Positions 57,295 to 64,000 of a stretch of DNA of 64,000 nt are shown one piece after another. The position numbers were made by a program, and so were the translations under genes. Under the pieces are notes generated by a model. It was not told where the DNA came from and did no database searches. It saw nothing but the letters and a program-made list of their open reading frames with translations. The stretch's first letter is position 1, and the number at the start of each line of letters is the position of its first letter. Source of the stretch: Cryptomeria japonica (lineage: Eukaryota; Streptophyta; Pinopsida; Cupressales; Cupressaceae); assembly GCF_030272615.1 (NCBI RefSeq), contig NC_081405.1, forward strand, positions 469,578,008 to 469,642,007, written 5' to 3'.

Positions 57295-58025
57295 ATAATT
57301 AATTTATTAATTATGCCCATTTTTTAATTCTCCTCAATATTAATTAATTATAATTAATATTGTCACTATAGTCTGTTGATTGATTTATTTAATAAATCAA
57401 TCCCCTTTTATTCTTCTAAAAATCCTCAATATTAAATCTCCTCAAATTCCTCCTCTTAACTAATTAATTTCAATTAATTAGTTAATCTAAGTGATTCCTA
57501 CAAATCACCTTTTTCCTAATCCATCATCAACCTAATAAATTCTTCTAGTTCAACTCCCTAAGCTCACTTAGCATATTCTTCTAATTTTTAATTCCCTCCA
57601 CTCATTCTCTCTCCTAGTCAAATCCTCCTACAAATCTTATCTACCCTAATCCCACCTAATCTTTCCCCTAATCTCCCTCCTAATGAGTTGCTAGTGGCTA
57701 ATCATCATGATTAGCCACAAAGTCAACTCCTTGTCCCTTCCATCCAACCACTCTCCTTAAATGCTCTTTTCCTAGGTGAATGTGAGATTTTCAAAATCTC
57801 ACATTCTTCTAAGTATCTCATCTTCCAAGGAATTTTTAATTCCTCCTTATTCCTCCAATCCCCATGAGCATCCCTTTTGAAGAATTTTTAATTCTTCCTT
57901 TCCATCCCTCAAGAAATATCCTAATCCCTTGCTCTTCTCAAGGCACATTGGGAAGTCTTCCCAATGAACCTTGAGGAGTGTGGAGACAAGAAATGCATTT
58001 AAGGCATATCTCTTGGTCTCCACAC
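57295..58025. repeat. Array of nine palindromes in D U3
   Basis: Arms: 57295-57303/57306-57314 (9 bp); 57335-57346/57351-57362 (12); 57378-57389/57391-57402 (12); 57456-57469/57472-57485 (14); 57694-57704/57708-57718 (11); 57778-57791/57793-57806 (14, 1-nt loop); 57879-57885/57891-57897 (7); 57937-57955/57957-57975 (19, two mismatches); 57978-57987/58016-58025 (10). All arms are perfect except the 19-bp pair. The first four are AT-only; the later ones are mixed sequence, so base composition alone does not explain them. Confidence 0.88.
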
Positions 58026-58113
58026 CTCCTCTTGGGCCTTGTGTGGGCTCACAAGGAATCTTGACCCTCCATCTTGGGTAAATCCTAGCCCTTCATTTCT
58101 CCTCCTCTCTCCC

Positions 58114-58120
58114 TATAAAT
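58114..58120 (+). promoter_or_regulatory. TATA box of D LTR
   Basis: TATAAAT in a C/T-rich context, about 420 bp before the proposed LTR end; the likely promoter for the genomic RNA. Confidence 0.6.
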
Positions 58121-58538
58121 TGAAGACTCCATCCCCTCACATTTCATCTTCAATTTTAGCAAGTTCATGCTACTAGTTTGTGCCTAGGAAACCATCTTTG
58201 CACCCTTATCATGCCAAAGTTACTTCTCATCCATACTTAGCCATACTATCCATCTCATCCTTCAAATCCATCACATCCATCTGTGCACAATGTTGGAGAG
58301 TCAACCACATCAAACAATCTAGGAGAAAATCAACATCACGTTGGAGGCATTTGGGCGCACTTCGACTTCATCCAAGCTCCATCAAAGGGAGAAGGTAAAG
58401 GTTTGCAAGGTATAAGCATTATCTTAATGTTTTTATGTAATTTGATTCATGCTTCATGTTTTAATATGTTTTAGTGTTTTGTTTGTATACTAACCATTTG
58501 AATTCACCTTGCTTCTTTTTCCCATCTTCATTCTAGCA

Positions 58539-58556
58539 CGCCCAGTGGGACCCATG
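58539..58556 (+). promoter_or_regulatory. Candidate primer-binding site of element D
   Basis: CGCCCAGTGGGACCC directly after the proposed LTR end. It resembles the non-Met primer sites of some Ty3/gypsy groups (such as those containing CGCCCA..GTGGG), but I cannot name the tRNA. Confidence 0.35.
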
Positions 58557-61143
58557 TCCCTAAAACTAACTTTTTTTTAGTTTTTGTTAGTTTGCAAGTT
58601 GCAGGTATCGAAACAGTGTGAGCGATTCGGGTTCAGCGTGATAGACAGACCTCTTTGGCACGTGTGTAGGTGCATCAGTGCGAGCGTAGGTGCACTAGCG
58701 CGACCAAACTTAAAAAATTCAAAAAAAAATCCCTCTTTCATTCTTTTTAAATTTACTAACTCCGTTTATCTTTTTGACGCATGCACAGGTGCGTCAACGC
58801 TAGTGGACGCATTTTAGCGCAAGGGAAACTGAACCAGTGTGACCATTTTCAAAAAATCCCACCCTCTACAAAAAAAAATTTAAAAATTTGAATTTTAAAA
58901 TTTAACCGCTAACCTTTTTCCCTATTTTCAATCTTTTAGCATGAGCGCACTTCAGCGCGACTGATCCAGAACAGCATGATAGATAGGTATAAAATCACTA
59001 TTTCTATTTGTTTTAATTTCTTTTTTTTATTTTTGGTTTCTGCCAAATGCAGCGCGTATGCAGGCATTTTGACACCTGCGCAAGCGCTTCAGTGCGACTG
59101 ACTGCATTTCAGCACGTGCGCTATTTCTGCAAGCCAGTGACTACTGATTTCCTTCTTTTTTTTTGAGTGTTGCAGCTTCTTCGATTGTCCAAGACATAAG
59201 AAACACAAAAAACTACTAATTTGAATTGTTTTGTAGGTTGCCTAGGAGGTCCAACCAAATATTGTCTTTTCTTAACCAGGCACCTAGATCTAATTAAAGG
59301 ATAAATGAACAATTGTCTTTTGTGTTTTGTGAAAAGTGTAAAGGTAGGAGAGTATGCTCTCATCTAGCTAGATGATCAAAAATCCAGACCTTCCAAGTTT
59401 ATCATGTTTGTTGCATGCTTACCTTTAGCGGGTCTACCCTCCCAACTTACTCTTTGAGAAGGTAAGAGGGAAACGACCCAAGTGAGTACACCTAGACCTA
59501 GGGTTCCCAACTCACTATAATAAATAGGCCATTGATGATGAAAGGGTGAATGTTTGGGGCTATATGAGAGTTCACTCTCACATTGGGTGCTTAGTAGAAT
59601 CCTAGAGATCTCAATCATGCTTGCGTGACTACCAAGTTCTTGGTGCTTCATTGGGCTATAGGCCTAAATTACGCTTGTGCAACTGCGAAGGGTAGCTCCT
59701 AATAGGAATACATATTAACACCTCATGCATAGTGGCCAAAAACCATCTAGTCATTGGTGCAGGAGGTCGAACCTCCGAAGCCGCCTATGTTTTTACAGCC
59801 CTTAGTAGAGACACAAAGTTCACCATGAGGAGTTTTCATGAGAACTTATGCTTGGCTACCCCAGAGAAGTGAGTTTCATGGAGGGGAGCCAGTGGGATTA
59901 AGCATCTAAGTGTCCGCTCTGGGTAAGCATAGCTAGGAAACCGATTGGGATCCAATGATTATTGTCCTTGCTAGCCTTAAGAATGTTGTACATGATCATG
60001 AGTGTCTTTGAGCTAAAATTCATTTGATCATTGTGTTTGCTTTGCTTGATACTTGCTTGCCAAGAGTAGACTAAAACACATCATTATCCTCAAACACTTT
60101 GCAAAAAAATTTGTCTAAAAGCAAACAATCATCCAAGTCACATCCTAGTCACTCTCCACACAAAGTCCTAATTGCGTCAAAACTCTGTCTGTTTCATGTT
60201 TCATAAACCTAAGTTGTATAAGAATCCTAAGAAGTCAATCCACCAACCTTTCAAGAAGAAGAAGCTTACACAAGAACAACTCATTAGACGTCGAAAATTT
60301 TGGTATACAAACCGCAAACTCTTGCTTAAACATGGGACATTCTTGCACCATTACCACGATTATGTCCATGGCCATAGCAATGAGTTTGATGCTAGTGATT
60401 AATTAAGAGTCTGTGCCCTCCATCAAGGTTCAGGTTTGTCTTTCAACACCAACTATCATCAAAATTAGGGTGGTCATGTCCCTTCATACAACTTGCCATC
60501 CGAACCAATCAAATATTGAGTCATGTTCATGCCAAGGATAGCCTAGTCACCAAATTTCCTCTAATTATCACTATCATCCCTCTTCAATCAATCATCTCCA
60601 ATATTTTCCTAAGGACTTAGCATGTCAATCAATCACAAAATCAATCACCCTCAATGATCAAATCAATTCTCAAAATCCAAATCAAATCATCCTTTAATCC
60701 AATTTAACCTCACATTAAGGTTGCATGCCTTGTGAAGTTTCATTTAGACCTCATCCTTATTCACTTGGCTTTTGTGCTTGAAGAAGAATCCTCTCCAAGT
60801 ACCTTTGCCTTACCCTTTGAGTCAATCAAGACTCTTAACTTATGTCTTTGCTTTGCTTAGGGTCATTAGTCAACCCTTAGTGGAAGAAAGACTTTTTAAT
60901 CATCATTCCAAGGTCTAAATTCTACCCAACTTGGTCATTACCTTTCTTGTGGTTTCATCTACCACCTAAGATCCTCATCCAAGGATTAAGGTGTCAATCC
61001 TAATCAAATCCAAGTCCTAATCCAAGGACCCTACCAATCAGCAAAATCCTTTTTCATCAAAGACAAATCCAAAAATCCAAAAGTCTCACTAAGTCTTCTC
61101 ATCAAAAATTTCCTCCTCCAATCTTTTCTAAGGTTATTCTTGT
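58557..61143 (+). other. Long untranslated leader of element D
   Basis: About 2.6 kb between PBS and gag. The first part (58600-59140) has a degenerate CpG-rich tandem repeat. The rest has no supported gene; an ORF at 60172-60402 is Lys/His-rich and unassigned. Long leaders are common in Tat/Ogre elements. Confidence 0.5.
58600..59140 (+). repeat. Degenerate tandem repeat with CpG-rich core in D leader
   Basis: The core G(C/T)G(C/T)GAC(C/T) recurs at 58698, 58837, 58955 and 59092 (spacing 139, 118 and 137 bp). Each core is followed by an A- or T-rich spacer. CpG-containing words (GCGC, ACGC, GTGCG) are concentrated here, in contrast to the CpG-poor surroundings. Confidence 0.6.
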
Positions 61144-63143
61144 ATGGTCACAACTCGATCTCAAAAGAAAAATATGGTTGAACAATAATATGGTATGTCG
61201 GACATTAGTGTCCTATATGAAGATCCTACACAAGATCCTACACAAAGTGTGCAACCTAGCACTCAAAATCAAACATAAAATCCTAATATGGTTGACCAAG
61301 ATGAACTCTCTTCGGAAGTGCAAACTTTCCTAGCAAACTCTTATAATCAAGAGATGATTGAGAAATTTATCCAACATAATCCTACTGCGCTTCTAAAGAC
61401 CTTCCTTGAAAATGGAGCTCAACTCCCACTTGATTTTGATAAATCCACCCTTGGTCAACAACCACAAGGATACCTTGCTCCCATGCAAAATGTTGCACCT
61501 GTTATTCAAACTCAATCAATTACAGCCCTGCCAATCATTCAAACTCAATCAATAACATCCTCAGCACCTCCCCCCGTAGTCTCCATTCCACCTTCTTCCT
61601 CCTTACCATCTATACCACTATCAAATCCAATCTCATATATTATCCAACACACCTCTATACCATCTTCTTCTACTCAACCATATATTTCTATTCCACAAAC
61701 CTCTATTCCCGTCAACAATGTCGCTAGGCTCATTCAGGTCGCACTTAATCCTATCACAAAAGTTTGTGGGTCACAACCAACTCTCACTCAAGTCCGTGCG
61801 ACATCTGTCATCACATCTCACTTCCCCTCTTCCTCATCATATCAATACATTAGTGGTGGTGCACCTTCCATGACTCATCTAATTCTAGGGGCGAACGCAA
61901 TCCATCATTTCCAAAATCCACAACAAGACCTCATCAAAGAAATTCAGGACATGAAAAACATCATCAAGGACATGAAAGAAGGGACTAACAAAAGGAAACC
62001 TTACTTGTTTGAAGAATTTTGTCCTTGTCCTTATGACCCGTCTATATTAGTTGCACCCTACCCCCCAAGGTTTGAGATCCCTAAATTCACCAAGTATGAG
62101 GGCAAAGGGGACCCCCATGACCATGTCCAGGAATTTCACATCCTATGCCAAGATGAATCCTATAGTGACCTATACCTTCGAAGAATCTTCCCTAAGAGTC
62201 TCATAGGAGATGCCCTCGCATGGTTCTCGTCCTTACCATGAGGTTTCGTTATCTCCTTCCCAGACTTGGCAGAGAATTTTGTGGCTCACTATGCCTACAA
62301 CATGGCTAATTATGTTTCCATGATGGACCTGTGTAACACAAAGCAAGAGATACTTTCACTAACTTCTTGCAAAGATGGTGACACCTCATCGAGAAATTCC
62401 AATGGGACATGCCAGAACAACACCAAATTGAATTATTTCAAAAGAACCTGGTGCCTGAACTTTCAAGACCTCTGACATCTCAATGTATTAAATCTTTCCA
62501 AAAATTGATTGATAAGTGCCTAGCCCTCAAACGTGTCTTGTTAGAGGAAGGAACCTTGAAACACTACCAAAGATCAACTCAAAATTCTTCCTCTTATCAT
62601 AATGATAAACCAAAATTCTGGTCCAATAACAAGAATGTAGTCAATAACTATGTAACTAATGCAAAATGAGTCCAGACCGTGGCAGCTCCTCCAAGACCCA
62701 CCACCACAAATCATCAATTCAACAATCAAAATAATCAAAATTAATCCCAAAAGCCTCACAACAATGTCTCAATCTAGGGGCGACCACCCTGATCCAATAA
62801 CAAGACTCTAAGAGATTTCACTCCTCTTGCTGAGGCTATTGAAGTGGTGTTCCAAAAGCTTGTTCAAGCAGGCATAGTGGTTTTCTTGATCACTCGCCCA
62901 TTTGATCCCAACCAACCCAAACCTAGGTGGTATAATGAGAATGAATGTTGTGAGTATCATCGTATCAAGGGATATGATACACAAAAATGCATGAAGCTTA
63001 AAATATACATACAAGATCTCATTGATAGGGGTGAAATTGAAGTAGCAAATGCAAAACTGGTAATAACAATGACAAACTCAAAATGTACTAGGAACCCTTC
63101 CCAAAACATGATAAGGGAAAAGGCTCATCATCTAATGCAGTGA
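61144..63143 (+). pseudogene. Element D gag
   Basis: The start is placed at the ATG at 61144 (MVTTRSQKK, a typical plant Gag start); stops follow near 61180 and 61270, then a long open stretch from 61288 to 62241. It has a Pro/Ser/Thr-rich N-terminal half (61470-61700), a Lys-rich helix (IKEIQDMKNIIKDMKEG) and the capsid core PPRFEIPKFTKYEGKGDPHD...GDALAWFSSLP. A TGA (62239-62241) where Arg is likely and a frameshift near 62345 break it. The second half (62409-63143) has FQKNLVPELSRPLTS and the zinc-finger-like CEYHRIKGYDTQKCMKLK. Tat/Ogre-type Gag; non-functional as read. Confidence 0.7.
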
Positions 63144-64000
63144 ACTATGACTACACTAATCACATAACCGGCTTTGACTCTTTAGTAGGTTGTATTGAGC
63201 CTGCAGACAATCATGTTAATGTCATAACTATCCAAGGAGTTAATCCTCCCCCTTCCCAAAGCAGACCTAATCCTGCTAGGATAGTCATTCAAGGCACTAC
63301 ACCTTCCACCCCCTACTCTCAGAATGACTACAATGTAACCATGCGTTGAGGTAAACTCACCATCCAAGGAGATCCTCCCCCACCAAACCCTCCACCCATG
63401 TCTTCCACCCACCGATATGACCTCCTTGACCAACTTGGGAAGACCCCCACACAAATATCCATTCTAGAACTTCTCAAGACCTCCCCTGTCCATAAAGAAA
63501 ATTTAAAACAAGCCCTCCTTGAGTCTCGTGTTCCCGATAATATCAATGCTACCCAATTCCAAGCTCTCATTGGAAACCTTGTTGCCCAGCAACACCTTGT
63601 GTTCACTTCCAATGATGCTCCTATAGATGAAGACCATAATAAACCTTTACACAGTAAAGCCCTTATCTAGAAGCACAAGGTCAAATGTGTCCTAATAGAC
63701 GGTGGATCTGGACTTAATCTATCTACATACAAGTTAATAAAACAATTGGGACTTTCTGAGGATCTGGTAGACACATCAGGAAGGATCACAATAAAAGCAT
63801 ATGATGATGCGAAAAGAGTTTCAAAGGGCATGATAACCTTACCTCTTCAAGTGGGCCCTATCACAATTGAAACCCCTTGCCAAGTACTAGATCTTGATCT
63901 CCCCTACAACATCCTTCGCAGTTGACCATGGATCCACTCCTTGCAAGTTGTACCCTCCACTTATCACCAATGCATCAAATTCATCTTTAATGAAAGAGAG
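63144..64000 (+). pseudogene. Element D protease region (partial)
   Basis: One frame from 63140 to the window end with three stops (63347-63349, 63668-63670 and 63923-63925). A Pro-rich linker leads to a helical segment (QISILELLKTSPVHKENLKQ), then the retropepsin site KCVLIDGGSGLNLSTYKL (about 63687-63740), in the D-G-G-S form used by Tat/Ogre proteases, and downstream DLPYNIL and PSTYHQCIKF, conserved before RT. It continues beyond 64000. Confidence 0.7.

Larger units (their letters stand above)
57248..58538 (+). repeat. Element D 5' LTR
   Basis: It starts TGTAGACACTTAAAA (compare D' TGTAGACACCTAAAA) and is proposed to end TTCTAGCA at 58538. Its first 780 bp are a chain of inverted repeats. 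TATAAAT lies at 58114-58120, so U3 would be about 57248-58145 and R-U5 the rest. Confidence 0.65.
57248..64000 (+). mobile_element. Element D: Tat/Ogre-like Ty3/gypsy element, 5' part
   Basis: 5' LTR (57248-58538), a candidate PBS, an unusually long leader (to 61143), gag (61144-63143) and the start of protease, which leaves the window. The long leader, the protease motif VLIDGGSGLN and the Gag knuckle ending CMKLKIYIQDLIDRGEIE are typical of the Tat/Ogre lineage. It inserted into A3 ORF2, with left target flank AGATG. It is the youngest nesting event in the right part of the window. RT, integrase and 3' LTR would lie to the right. Confidence 0.75.

Noticed and set aside
60172-60402. 76-residue Lys/His-rich ORF as a small gene or extra ORF of element D
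   Set aside because: No homology or conserved motif recognised; it lies in the long leader and its length is within chance expectation.

Overview
This window looks like intergenic DNA from a large, repeat-rich seed-plant nuclear genome. A gymnosperm (conifer-type) genome is my best guess. The reasons are low GC, no recognisable host gene, long decayed LTR retrotransposons nested in one another, tRNA-iMet primer-binding sites (TGGTATCAGAGCC type), plant-type Ty3/gypsy and Ty1/copia proteins, and a plant L1-type LINE with an RNase H domain. I see no rRNA, tRNA, CRISPR or bacterial feature. Almost every reading frame is interrupted, so coding features are given as pseudogenes.

Layout. 1-8640: remnants of a plus-strand gag (470-1369) and its acidic downstream region (7169-8640), split by a minus-strand gag-protease block (about 3700-7150). 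8641-11190: no gene. 11192-14794: 5'-truncated minus-strand LINE plus a decayed ORF of unknown type. 14795-17337: non-coding, with a 78-bp tandem repeat and a polypurine tract. 17338-18339: an LTR (D') with an array of palindromes. 18819-29858: complete minus-strand element A1 with a perfect 5-bp target duplication, carrying inside it complete element B1 (20426-24160). 29859-35988: old LTR-like debris. 35989-43437: complete plus-strand element A2. 43614-47176: element B2, cut in its 3' LTR. 47177-52821: minus-strand Ty3/gypsy element C (gag, protease, RT, RNase H, part of integrase, 5' LTR), cut in the integrase. 52857-52988: a Ty1/copia RT fragment. 52989-57247: element A3, interrupted by element D. 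57248-64000: 5' part of a Tat/Ogre-like Ty3/gypsy element D (LTR, long leader, gag, start of protease) that leaves the window.

Biology. Only element C, the copia fragment and the LINE show reverse-transcriptase-type coding sequence. A (three copies) and B (two copies) are gag-bearing elements that lack RT and integrase yet keep LTRs, PBS and, in A, a strong PPT, so they look non-autonomous and mobilised in trans. Family A is the most unusual. ORF1 is a coiled coil followed by four zinc knuckles. A separate ORF2 of about 970-1000 residues, which I cannot assign to any family, is recognisable in all three copies although the LTRs differ strongly. A TATA-like box lies 184-234 bp upstream of the ORF2 start in each copy, suggesting an internal promoter. 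The D-type LTRs are also striking: their U3 regions are chains of near-perfect inverted repeats whose sequences differ between the two LTRs while the palindromic architecture is kept.
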